Source: Candidatus Omnitrophota bacterium (GTDB taxonomy: Bacteria > Omnitrophota > Koll11 > JAHIPI01). Taken from it: a stretch of DNA of 9,631 nucleotides. The translations under genes and the position numbers were made by a program. The stretch spans positions 1 through 9,631 of the forward strand of contig JAQUMG010000057.1 of the NCBI GenBank assembly GCA_028718265.1, in the 5' to 3' direction. The notes beneath the pieces were generated by a model. It was not told the origin of the DNA, searched no databases, and saw only the letters and a program-made list of their open reading frames with translations. Numbering within the stretch: the first letter of the stretch is position 1; the number at the start of each line of letters is the position of its first letter. Below, piece after piece: positions 1 to 6,179 of the stretch.

Positions 1-555
1 AAGAGTATACATAATGCTGCCTGACCGGAAAGCCGGCTGTTTGCCTTCAAGACCGTATTCGACTCCTTCTACTTTTCCGCCGGCTTGTATGCCGCTCGTC
101 TGGGTCCATGAAACAGAGAGCGCCGGAAAAAATCCTCTTCTCGCTTCCCATACTTTTATCTGGGCTAATCTCATCTGCGCCCTTGCGGCCTCAAGCGGTA
201 TGCTGTTCTCCACCGAGACCCTTAAGCAGTCATCAAGGGAGAATTCACCTGTTTTGGAAAATTCTTTAAATACGCCGGTGCCGAAAAAGTCTCTTATTTT
301 AGCGATCTTTCCCTCGGCATCTTCGATACCCTGTCTGGCCTTTATATTGTCGGGTTCTACCGTCAATACCTCATTCCAGAAAGAAATAGCCTCTTGGTAT
401 TTACCGTCTTTATAATATTTATCCGCTTTTGACAGGTAGTCTTTTATGTTCTGGCCGGATTGCGCCGCGTAGAGAATGGTAGAGCAATATAAAAAGATTA
501 GCCCGAAAAATATTAAAAATATCGTAACGATTTTTTCGCGTTTTATTTTAATCAT
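1..555 (-). CDS. TPR-containing TolC-like outer membrane efflux protein, N-terminal part (C-terminus beyond window)
   Basis: The frame from ATG at 555 is open for 185 codons to the window edge, so the C-terminus is missing. Residues 9-30 form a hydrophobic signal segment with a plausible signal peptidase I site near ILYA/AQ (30/31). Residues 38-75 read like one TPR unit (KADKYYKDGKYQEAI, then VEPDN). From about residue 105, FSLDDCLRVSVENSIPLEAA followed by A-Q-I-K-V-W-E-A-R-R-G-F-F-P-A-L-S matches the start of the outer membrane efflux protein (TolC) fold. Members form trimeric outer-membrane channels for type I secretion or efflux; the substrate here is unknown. AAGG at 560-563 lies 4 nt before the ATG. 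The gene starts 19 nt after the zinc-finger gene stops, so it is probably in the same operon. The TPR unit before the TolC domain is not part of classical TolC. The family call is fairly secure and the function is not. Confidence 0.75.
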   Translation of the reverse strand, partial: MIKIKREKIVTIFLIFFGLIFLYCSTILYAAQSGQNIKDYLSKADKYYKDGKYQEAISFWNEVLTVEPDNIKARQGIEDAEGKIAKIRDFFGTGVFKEFSKTGEFSLDDCLRVSVENSIPLEAARAQMRLAQIKVWEARRGFFPALSVSWTQTSGIQAGGKVEGVEYGLEGKQPAFRSGSIMYTL

Positions 556-574
556 CAAGCCTTATTAAAAACCT

Positions 575-973
575 TTATAATTCCGAAGAATCTACGTTGC
601 CGGGTTGAGTATTAACGTTGCCGGGCTGGCTCGCGGGCGGTTCTATCTTATCTTTCTTTTTCTTCCTGTAATCTCTCATATACTTTTTCATGTACTCCCG
701 GTGGTCATCCTTGTGCTCCTGCCTGTAAAGTTTCAGGTAGTCAAGGTGATTCTGCCTCCACTTTCTGGCTCTTTCGCGGCAGGATTCCTTCCATTTGACG
801 TCCTTTATTTCCTTATACTTGAAATAATTGGGGTTTTCTTCGCGCCAATTTTTCATGTTCTCCAGCTGCCGCTGGTACTGACACTCAAGATTAGAACAGA
901 TTATCTGATTGGGGCGATATTTGTTTGGAAGAAATGCTTTTTTACATATAGGACAGATTCTTCCTTCGGCCAT
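575..973 (-). CDS. C4 zinc-finger, highly basic protein of unknown function
   Basis: This 132-residue protein has a start backed by AAGGAG (981-986) 7 nt upstream of ATG. Four cysteines sit as C7-x2-C10-x15-C26-x4-C31 (CPICKKAF, then CSNLEC), a plausible structural zinc site. Residues 32-110 are rich in Arg, Lys, Trp and Tyr, with a recurring WREENPNYFKY, WRQNHLDYLKLYRQEH and HREYMKKYMRDYRKKKK pattern. That pattern suggests a long basic helix that could bind nucleic acid. It resembles a family of short cysteine-plus-basic-helix hypothetical proteins that I recall from many bacteria, often with no assigned role. The tail holds a 7-residue tandem repeat, QPGNVNT then QPGNVDS. It lies 51 nt after the second ROK gene and 19 nt before the TPR-TolC gene with no visible terminator. 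A regulatory or DNA-binding role is inference only. Confidence 0.8.
   Translation of the reverse strand: MAEGRICPICKKAFLPNKYRPNQIICSNLECQYQRQLENMKNWREENPNYFKYKEIKDVKWKESCRERARKWRQNHLDYLKLYRQEHKDDHREYMKKYMRDYRKKKKDKIEPPASQPGNVNTQPGNVDSSEL
594..625. repeat. Short in-frame tandem repeat, 21-bp period
   Basis: The 11-mer ACGTTGCCGGG occurs at 594-604 and again at 615-625, giving a 21-bp period equal to seven codons. On the minus strand it encodes the QPGNV repeat near the C-terminus of the zinc-finger protein. It probably arose by local duplication or slippage. Only two copies are present. Confidence 0.7.
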
Positions 974-1024
974 AGTATTACTCCTTTTTAGATATTTTTG
1001 TATTTGTCGTTTTCACTCGCTACT

Positions 1025-2251
1025 TTACATATGTTCAAAATATTTCTGCACAACTACGCTGGCGGCGCCTAACGGCACCGCGTTTTCCGCCAGTTGAGCC
1101 GGTACTATCTTAAGGGCTCTTGTCGCTTCCTCAAAGGCCCATTCCTTAACGGCTTTTTTCAACGGGTCGAATAAAAACAGGCCGGCTTTTTCTATTCCGC
1201 CGCCTATTACAACGATTTGCGGGTTTAATAAATTAACCAGAAAGGCTATTTTCTTGCCCAGGTCTGTGCCGGCTTTAGTCAATAAGCCTATTGCTGCTTC
1301 GTCTCCGGCATTAGCCGCATTTACAATAGTGTTAAAGCTGAAAATTTTATTGTCCTTATTATCCGCTAATTTAAATATTTTTGAATCCGGATACTTATCA
1401 TGAACCTCTTTTATGTTATCGAGCATGCCGAGTTCCATATTCCAGCGCCCCAGACCGTAAGACTCTTTTTTCCAATCATATTTATCCAGAATAAGCGGGT
1501 TAAATATGCCTAATTCGCCGGCGCATCCTGAAGCCCCTTTGTAGATCTGGCCGTTCACCATGATGCCGCACGAGACGCCGGAATACATATAGATAACATT
1601 CTTTACTTCCGGATCAAGAGCAATCCATTGTTCGCCGAATGCCGCGCAATCGGCGTCGTTTTCCACTACCACGGGTATATTGAATTTATGCTCCAGCGCA
1701 TCCAGTAAAGATGCCGAAACTACCATATCCGGCGTACCTAAAGGCCCGGGCCATCTTATGGTCATATTGTCCTTGTCAATTATGCCGGCGACAGCAAGCC
1801 CTATGCCTTTTATCTTTTTTTTATCAAGGGAAGATTTATCTACAATCTCATCCACCATTTCCATGAGATTATGCAGAAGTGCTTTCCCTGTTTCGGCAGC
1901 GCGTTTTTTCTTTACCTGGAAAATCATATTGCAGCGTAAATCGACTATTACGCCGAGCATGTCGACCATATCAAAACCGACTCCGATAACATATGCCGAT
2001 TTGTGATTCAGGTCTACCAGCATCGGCTTGCGCCCTCCGGTAGAAGTATCGTAGCCGCCTTCGGAAACAAGCCCGTCTTCTATGTAATGGTCTATATAAT
2101 TACTTACCGTAACAATGTTAAAACCCGTGATTTTAGATATATCGGTTCTGCCTATAGGGCCTTTCTTCCTGATTGTGTCGAGTATCAACAGGTTCTTTTT
2201 TTCCTTATCGCCCAATTCCGTGCCTGCGAATAGTCCTTTAATTCCTGCCAT
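1025..2251 (-). CDS. ROK-family transcriptional regulator (second of a tandem pair)
   Basis: The 408-residue length is usual for NagC/Mlc/XylR-type ROK regulators. Residues 16-75 form a winged helix-turn-helix (GPIGRTDISK, recognition helix NIVTVSNYI, wing ending GGRKP). The ROK domain begins near residue 87. It keeps the catalytic-type Asp in ENDADCAAFGE (D199), the YMYSGVSCGI segment, GELG (245-248) and LLNPQIVVIGGG (341-352). The DxGGT phosphate loop is badly altered to G-F-D-M-V, the His of GEIGH is Ile, and the zinc motif CxCGxxGC is absent, so kinase activity is unlikely. AGAGGA sits 7 nt before the ATG, and the gene begins 16 nt after its paralogue ends. In the first 60 residues 37 match that paralogue without gaps. 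Family members repress or activate carbohydrate genes in response to sugars; the ligand here is unknown. Confidence 0.88.
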   Translation of the reverse strand: MAGIKGLFAGTELGDKEKKNLLILDTIRKKGPIGRTDISKITGFNIVTVSNYIDHYIEDGLVSEGGYDTSTGGRKPMLVDLNHKSAYVIGVGFDMVDMLGVIVDLRCNMIFQVKKKRAAETGKALLHNLMEMVDEIVDKSSLDKKKIKGIGLAVAGIIDKDNMTIRWPGPLGTPDMVVSASLLDALEHKFNIPVVVENDADCAAFGEQWIALDPEVKNVIYMYSGVSCGIMVNGQIYKGASGCAGELGIFNPLILDKYDWKKESYGLGRWNMELGMLDNIKEVHDKYPDSKIFKLADNKDNKIFSFNTIVNAANAGDEAAIGLLTKAGTDLGKKIAFLVNLLNPQIVVIGGGIEKAGLFLFDPLKKAVKEWAFEEATRALKIVPAQLAENAVPLGAASVVVQKYFEHM

Positions 2252-2267
2252 TTAAAAATCCTCTCGC

Positions 2268-3497
2268 TTATACCTGCGTAAAGACTTCCCGTAATACCAG
2301 GCTCGCTGCACCTAAAGCCACTGCTTCGTCACCCAATGCGGACGGTATTATGCGGACCCTTGCCGCCGGTTCCTGAAATGCCAGTTTTTTGACTGTCTGC
2401 CTTATCGGTTCCAGAATCAATTCTCCTGCTTTTTCTACGCCTCCGCCTATTACCACTACTTCCGGATTGAACAGATTTATGAGATATGCTATTCTTGTTC
2501 CCAGGTCTACGCCTGCTCTCTCGATCAGGTCTATGGCTAATTTGTCTCCGGATTCAGCGGCTTTTATCACTTTACTTAAAATAATCTCTGCAGGTTTGCC
2601 GTTTGCAAGTTCTAATATTTTAGTCCCAACACCTTCTTCTATTGCCTGTTTTGCTTTGGCTACTATGCCTAAATCGATTCCCATGGGCCTGAGATAATAA
2701 AGTTCTCTTGAACCGGACTTAGCTTCCTCTTCCTTAATCAATTCTGAGGAAAGCTGTATCTCGCCGGCTGAACCACCCGCCCCGCAATATATGTCGCCTT
2801 TTATTATAATCCCGCATCCTACATCGGAGTAAACATACAGCATGTTTTCAATATTTCTTTCCAGGCTTAGGCGCTTCTCTCCGAAAGCCGCGCATGTCGC
2901 ATCGTTTCCTATAAAAACGGGGATCTGGAACCTCTGCTCGACCAGCTCTCTGAAAGAATTGATGCTGCCGGTGGTCCTGCCTCTGGTAGGATCCGTATCT
3001 CTTACGGTACCTGTCTCTTCATCGATAACTCCGGATATGCCGAATCCTACTGCCATAATCTTTTCCCGCGGGACTTTCGAATTGGCAATAATATCATTCA
3101 GAAGTTCTGCTGCAACTTTTATTGCTTCTTCCATGTGCCCCTGAGGCCGCTTCCTTTTTTCTTTCCATATTATCTTAGCGCTTAAATCAGTCATTATTGC
3201 TAACTCGTCTACGGGACCCATATCAAGGCCTATGGCATAACCGCCGCTGGCGTCAAGCTCAACCAGCGTCGGCTTTCTTCCGCCGGAAGAGACGTCGAAT
3301 CCCTTCTCTATTACAAGTCCTTTATCGATATAATTATTTACGTAATTCGACACAGTGACTATGTTTAAATCTGTTTCCTTGGATATGTCTGTCCTGGAGA
3401 GGGGACCCTTCTGTATGATTATGTCCAGCAATAACAGATTCTTCTTTTCTTTGTCGGAAAGCATTTGATACTTGAATAAACCGCTTTTTAGTTTCAT
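2268..3497 (-). CDS. ROK-family transcriptional regulator (first of a tandem pair)
   Basis: This 409-residue protein is the first gene after the strong promoter at 3559-3587. The start is fixed by AGAGGTGA (3502-3509), 4 nt before ATG. Residues 16-75 form a winged helix-turn-helix (GPLSRTDISK, NIVTVSNYV, wing SSGGRKP). The ROK domain follows from about 87 with GLDMGPVDELAIMTDL, a phosphate loop that keeps DxG but has PV in place of GT. It also has GNDATCAAFGE (catalytic-type D199), VYSDVGCGI, GEIQ where kinases have GEIGH, and LFNPEVVVIGGG. No cysteine cluster for zinc follows. The lost kinase features and the DNA-binding domain point to a sugar-responsive regulator, as in Mlc and NagC. The DNA target is not known, but its position right behind a palindrome-bearing promoter suggests autoregulation. 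Confidence 0.88.
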   Translation of the reverse strand: MKLKSGLFKYQMLSDKEKKNLLLLDIIIQKGPLSRTDISKETDLNIVTVSNYVNNYIDKGLVIEKGFDVSSGGRKPTLVELDASGGYAIGLDMGPVDELAIMTDLSAKIIWKEKRKRPQGHMEEAIKVAAELLNDIIANSKVPREKIMAVGFGISGVIDEETGTVRDTDPTRGRTTGSINSFRELVEQRFQIPVFIGNDATCAAFGEKRLSLERNIENMLYVYSDVGCGIIIKGDIYCGAGGSAGEIQLSSELIKEEEAKSGSRELYYLRPMGIDLGIVAKAKQAIEEGVGTKILELANGKPAEIILSKVIKAAESGDKLAIDLIERAGVDLGTRIAYLINLFNPEVVVIGGGVEKAGELILEPIRQTVKKLAFQEPAARVRIIPSALGDEAVALGAASLVLREVFTQV

Positions 3498-3501
3498 ACC
3501 G

Positions 3502-3509
3502 TCACCTCT
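3502..3509 (-). promoter_or_regulatory. Strong Shine-Dalgarno of the first ROK gene
   Basis: On the minus strand AGAGGTGA is followed by CGGT and then ATG at 3497. It is a near-perfect complement to the 16S anti-Shine-Dalgarno sequence and supports the chosen start. Confidence 0.8.
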
Positions 3510-3528
3510 TGGAGATTTTTTTCGAAGT

Positions 3529-3537
3529 TAACCTCTT
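3529..3537. repeat. 9-mer TAACCTCTT in the leader of the ROK operon
   Basis: This 9-mer is the exact reverse complement of AAGAGGTTA at 3636-3644, on the other side of the promoter. It lies roughly +15 to +23 from the expected transcription start. It could be a regulator half-site, but its minus-strand form AAGAGG also resembles a ribosome-binding site, so chance is possible. Confidence 0.3.
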
Positions 3538-3558
3538 GCTATATTTTACCTTAACAAG

Positions 3559-3587
3559 ATTATATCATAGAACTATGTATCTGTCAA
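3559..3587 (-). promoter_or_regulatory. Consensus sigma-70 promoter of the ROK operon
   Basis: Read on the minus strand, TTGACA (3582-3587) is followed by a 17-nt spacer and TATAAT (3559-3564). Both hexamers match the consensus at every base. The bases TG-A precede TATAAT, giving an extended -10 as well. Upstream of -35 the minus strand has an A-rich stretch around GAAAAAGTT that could act as an UP element. Transcription should start near 3552, giving a leader of about 55 nt before the first ROK gene. So strong a promoter usually needs a repressor. Confidence 0.9.
3566..3577. promoter_or_regulatory. Hyphenated palindrome in the promoter spacer, candidate operator
   Basis: CATAG-AA-CTATG forms perfect 5-bp arms with a 2-bp centre, placed between the -35 and -10 boxes of the ROK promoter. 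A dimeric helix-turn-helix protein bound here would block RNA polymerase. The adjacent ROK genes are the obvious candidates, but this is inference from position and symmetry. Confidence 0.45.
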
Positions 3588-3619
3588 TATGTAACTTTTT
3601 CAATCTTCTTAACACAATT

Positions 3620-3644
3620 TAACCTGTTGATTAATAAGAGGTTA
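3620..3644. promoter_or_regulatory. Imperfect inverted repeat upstream of the ROK promoter, candidate regulator site
   Basis: TAACCTGTT (3620-3628) and AAGAGGTTA (3636-3644) are inverted copies with one mismatch in nine and a 7-bp AT-rich centre. The site is about 70-90 bp upstream of the predicted transcription start. It shares its half-site with 3529-3537. The rest of 3588-3693 is AT-rich, and I see no reading frame or other signal in it. Confidence 0.35.
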
Positions 3645-3693
3645 TAAAAAATAATATAACGATTTTAAAAGGCATTTAATATGTAATAGAAGA

Positions 3694-3719
3694 AAAAGGA
3701 TGCCTTACGGCATCCTTTT
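3694..3719 (-). terminator. Rho-independent terminator of the pilin operon
   Basis: An 11-bp perfect stem (AAAAGGATGCC with GGCATCCTTTT) closes on a 4-nt loop. In the minus-strand transcript the loop is GUAA, a stable GNRA tetraloop, and the stem runs into UUUUUCUUCU. It begins 3 nt after the stop codon of the last gene. The symmetric A/T ends could also stop plus-strand transcription, but no plus-strand gene is nearby. Confidence 0.9.
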
Positions 3720-3721
3720 AT

Positions 3722-3859
3722 TCATCCCTTTTCTCCGACATAAATACCGGAGCGGAAGTACTGATCCGGATTTTTCCCCGCGGCTTTAATTTTTGCACGG
3801 TTGACTTTTCGTTTTTCGCATGCTTTGAACATCATTTTTTTTCTTCTTTTGCGGGGCAT
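3722..3859 (-). CDS. 45-residue very basic protein of unknown function, last gene of the pilin operon
   Basis: The start is set at ATG 3859 because AAGGAG (3869-3874) lies 9 nt upstream. A longer frame from 3910 would overlap the previous gene and lacks such a site. The product begins MPRKRRKKMMFKACEKRKVN and ends YFRSGIYVGEKG. About one third of its residues are Lys or Arg, concentrated in residues 3-29. It has a single Cys, no membrane segment and no signal peptide. The charge suggests RNA or DNA binding, or contact with an acidic partner. The gene starts 22 nt after the PilX-like gene, and the operon terminator follows directly. I do not recognise the family. The strong ribosome-binding site and the terminator placement argue that it is real. 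Confidence 0.68.
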   Translation of the reverse strand: MPRKRRKKMMFKACEKRKVNRAKIKAAGKNPDQYFRSGIYVGEKG

Positions 3860-3868
3860 CTCTTTCTT

Positions 3869-3874
3869 CTCCTT
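3869..3874 (-). promoter_or_regulatory. Shine-Dalgarno that fixes the start of the 45-residue gene
   Basis: AAGGAG on the minus strand is separated by 9 nt from ATG 3859. It favours this internal start over the in-frame ATG at 3910, which lies inside the preceding coding region. Confidence 0.75.
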
Positions 3875-3881
3875 TTTTGAA

Positions 3882-5102
3882 TTATTTCTCTTCCCATAAA
3901 TAAGGGTCATAGCCGATGGTTGGGGAATCGACTAATAACCGCTCGTCAAAATGAATCGCGGTATTTCCTGCTACGCCGGAAACAGTGGTATTCTTTGTCG
4001 CTACGGCCCCGTATATTTCACTATTGCCGGAAATACTTATACCGGCTGATGGCGAATATACTGTACCGTGGAGCGCGCCCACTCCCGTAATAGAGACGTT
4101 CCCGACGGTGTCTGTACCGTACAACGTAAGACTTGACGGATCCTGCGAATTATTAAGGATGCCTTTACCTGCTAACTGCACATCGCCGTCAAAATATATG
4201 TTTACAGTGCCGTTAACGACTATTTCTCCTGAGCCGGTCAGGCTGATCGACGGATTTTTTATAAAATATAAGTCGACATTTCCGTTTAATGTAAGTTTTT
4301 TACTTGCATTGAGATCCAGTGAATCAAATTTGTAGCTCCCCGTCCAGAGCGTCTCGTCGTGATTTATTGTCCCTCCGGAAGTTAGTACGGTTAAACTGGA
4401 CGGGACAGTAACGGGCGGCATAAATACTTCTGCATTGTCATTAGTTGTCCCCGTTATGCTGTCATGGGCATCACTGACTGTGCCTGAAGGCCCTGTCGCG
4501 GCATTTCCGTTAACTTCGGCATTGTTACCTGTAATTAATATCGCAGGGTTCTCCTGGCTATTGGTGGCTATATCACCGTTTTGGTAAACATTTGAACCGC
4601 CGTATGGGCCGTTTATTGAATTATAGCTGTCTACCTTTGCGCTTCCCGATATATCTATGCCTTCGGAAGTTAAAATCGCATAGCTGAAAAGTTTATGCTT
4701 TTTAAGAAATACCTGAACCGTGCGCGAAAGCTGCGGACCTGTCAGGGAGCTGAATGTGCCGGTCGAACGCACGGTTACTATTTCCTGCCCGAAATTATAA
4801 ACCGAAATACTTATATTTCCGTATATATTCCCATCCGTATCCTGAAAGTTATTCATAGTTTTAGTAGCTTCTGTCGCCGGATTACCGCTCCAGTCTGAAA
4901 AATCAGCGCTGCCGAAATCTATCTCCCATATTGCATAATCTATTCCTGCTTCGGCGAGATACAGGGCCAGGGAATTCTCGTAATAGCGCTCGTTAAGAAG
5001 CCTCGCGTTCGTAGCGAGAAATAAAAACGTCCCCACAAGCGCAAAAATAAGAAACAACACTACCAATACCGTTATAAGCGCTATTCCGTTTTGAGTTTTC
5101 AT
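3882..5102 (-). CDS. PilX-like pilus assembly protein with DUF7305-type C-terminal domain
   Basis: This 406-residue protein begins with a short leader and NGIALITVLVVLFLIFALVG. That is a prepilin-like segment with a likely cut after G6 and no Glu at +5, as is usual for PilX/GspK-type proteins. LALYLAEAGIDYAIWEI (about 45-61) is the typical amphipathic continuation of PilX N-domains. Residues 143-390 are rich in Gly, Ser, Asn and Thr with beta-like repeats (ISGSAKVDSYNS, LTGSGEIVVNGTVNIYF). The segment GTVYSPSAGISISGNSEIYG followed by AIHFDERL resembles the DUF7305 domain often found with PilX. It probably acts at the inner membrane and periplasm as a minor component of a type IV pilus or type II secretion-like system. 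Nine nt separate it from the PilW-like gene and no clear ribosome-binding site is seen, so translational coupling is likely. Confidence 0.82.
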   Translation of the reverse strand: MKTQNGIALITVLVVLFLIFALVGTFLFLATNARLLNERYYENSLALYLAEAGIDYAIWEIDFGSADFSDWSGNPATEATKTMNNFQDTDGNIYGNISISVYNFGQEIVTVRSTGTFSSLTGPQLSRTVQVFLKKHKLFSYAILTSEGIDISGSAKVDSYNSINGPYGGSNVYQNGDIATNSQENPAILITGNNAEVNGNAATGPSGTVSDAHDSITGTTNDNAEVFMPPVTVPSSLTVLTSGGTINHDETLWTGSYKFDSLDLNASKKLTLNGNVDLYFIKNPSISLTGSGEIVVNGTVNIYFDGDVQLAGKGILNNSQDPSSLTLYGTDTVGNVSITGVGALHGTVYSPSAGISISGNSEIYGAVATKNTTVSGVAGNTAIHFDERLLVDSPTIGYDPYLWEEK

Positions 5103-5111
5103 GTTCGGACT

Positions 5112-5690
5112 TTACTTTTTATTTCTTAAAGAAACCGATGTCGTTACTTCGTTTATGCGCTCGAAACCCATAGCTATTTTAGCCGTCGTGATCTTTACCG
5201 ATAAAGTCTTTACCGCATTTTTGTACGTTATGGAAGACAATTCTGTCCCGCCGGAGGAAAATAACAGGTTTTTTACGTTCTCGGTAACAATTTCTGATGT
5301 ATCTTTTCTTGCGCTCCCGGCCGTGGCATAAACTATATGGCGTAATTTAGTCGGATCCCCCGAATCCAGTGCATATATTACCGTATCGAAACCTGTCACT
5401 ACCCCGCTGATATTCGCTACGGGTATTTCCAGAACCAATGTAGCGTCACCGCTCACATACGAACCGTAAGATGATTTTACCTCTTTCGCCTCTCTGATAT
5501 CGTTAGAAATCCTGTCTATTGTAAACCTGCCCGTTTCGGTAATGCCTAAAATCCCGCTGCTTACGGTTATGCTGTTTTGTATAGTAAAAGAGACGTAGAA
5601 TAACACCGAAAAAGTCAGCATACCCACGAATGTAGCCACAAGCAATTCTACAAGAGTAAGTCCGTAATTTTTTATCCTGAATATAGTCAT
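5112..5690 (-). CDS. PilW/GspJ-like type IV prepilin
   Basis: This 192-residue protein has the class III prepilin signal NYG/LTLVELLVATFVGM. Cleavage is expected after G10, leaving Leu at +1 and Glu at +5 (E15), followed by about 20 hydrophobic residues. The next part (TETGRFTIDRISNDIREAKEV, about 51-71) matches the helix found in PilW and GspJ minor pseudopilins. The rest is a beta-rich globular head with ATLVLEIPVANISG and VIYALDSGD. It would be processed by a prepilin peptidase (PilD), which is not in this window. It begins 13 nt after the PilV-like gene ends and stops 9 nt before the PilX-like start, so the three form one cluster. No strong Shine-Dalgarno is present. Whether the system is a pilus or a secretion pseudopilus cannot be told from sequence alone. 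Confidence 0.85.
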   Translation of the reverse strand: MTIFRIKNYGLTLVELLVATFVGMLTFSVLFYVSFTIQNSITVSSGILGITETGRFTIDRISNDIREAKEVKSSYGSYVSGDATLVLEIPVANISGVVTGFDTVIYALDSGDPTKLRHIVYATAGSARKDTSEIVTENVKNLLFSSGGTELSSITYKNAVKTLSVKITTAKIAMGFERINEVTTSVSLRNKK

Positions 5691-5703
5691 AGGCCGTTTA
5701 TGT

Positions 5704-6123
5704 TCAGATGCTGTTGATGCCGTTTTTGGTAATAAGCGTTATTACCTTTTTCACGTTCTGTTTGGTAGTATTAAGGCGGGAGTACCATGTTACCGTAACA
5801 ACCGCTCTTACGATATTAGAATCTACGTACTGCCCGATATTTACTTTTGCCGAAGAATTATATAATCTGGAGAGTGAACTGCTCGTAAAAGGTGTGTCGC
5901 CGTAAGAAGGCAGGGTAACAAACGGTGTTTTTCTGAGACTTTCCATCTCCTGCTGTATTATAGACGAGGCTATGATATGCTCGCGGATATCATTGACCAG
6001 ATTGAAACCTATGTAAAGAGACGCGAAAAGCGCGGTAGCACAAAATGTCAGGATGCTCATGGCAACAAAGGCTTCTACCAGAGTAAACCCACTTTTCTTC
6101 CTTAAAGAGACGGGGTTCGGCAT
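5704..6123 (-). CDS. PilV/GspI-like type IV prepilin
   Basis: I place the start at ATG 6123, giving 139 residues with a basic leader MPNPVSLRKKSG and then FTLVEAFVAMSILTFCATAL. Cleavage is expected after G12 with Glu at +5 (E17). An in-frame TTG at 6159 would add 12 uncharged residues (MLFCLPYGNICI), unlike a prepilin leader, so it is less likely. Neither start has a good ribosome-binding site. The helix continues as HIIASSIIQQEMESLRKTP, the pattern seen in PilV and GspI minor pilins. The C-terminal head has VNIGQYVDSNIVRAVVTVTW. It is the first of the three pilin genes and follows dinB by 39 nt. Confidence 0.82.
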   Translation of the reverse strand: MPNPVSLRKKSGFTLVEAFVAMSILTFCATALFASLYIGFNLVNDIREHIIASSIIQQEMESLRKTPFVTLPSYGDTPFTSSSLSRLYNSSAKVNIGQYVDSNIVRAVVTVTWYSRLNTTKQNVKKVITLITKNGINSI

Positions 6124-6141
6124 GATGCATATATTACCATA

Positions 6142-6179
6142 GGGCAGGCAAAATAACAACTGCTATATGCCGCCTGCCC
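6142..6179 (-). other. 8-bp perfect inverted repeat spanning the dinB stop and the gap to the pilin genes
   Basis: GGGCAGGC (6142-6149) and GCCTGCCC (6172-6179) are exact inverted copies with a 22-nt loop that includes the dinB stop codon. No T-run follows on the minus strand, so it is not a normal intrinsic terminator. It could stabilise the upstream or downstream mRNA or tune pilin expression. The GC-rich arm within dinB codes for conserved-looking residues, so coincidence is possible. Confidence 0.4.

Noticed and set aside
14..415. Plus-strand frame of 133 residues
   Set aside because: It lies antisense to the TPR-TolC gene, whose minus-strand translation matches known domains. It has no family features.
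605..991. Plus-strand frame of 128 residues, very hydrophobic, resembling a membrane protein
   Set aside because: It is the exact antisense of the Lys/Glu/Arg-rich zinc-finger gene, whose codons read as Leu, Phe and Val on the other strand. The minus-strand frame has a strong ribosome-binding site and cysteine motifs.
3498..3558. Possible riboswitch in the ROK operon leader
   Set aside because: The leader is only about 55 nt, with no multi-helix fold or known riboswitch core that I can see.
3860..3910. Longer N-terminus for the small basic protein from ATG 3910
   Set aside because: It would overlap the PilX-like coding end and has no ribosome-binding site, whereas ATG 3859 has AAGGAG at good spacing.
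6124..6159. TTG start for the PilV-like gene
   Set aside because: It adds an uncharged cysteine-containing stretch before a normal basic prepilin leader. ATG 6123 gives a typical 12-residue leader.
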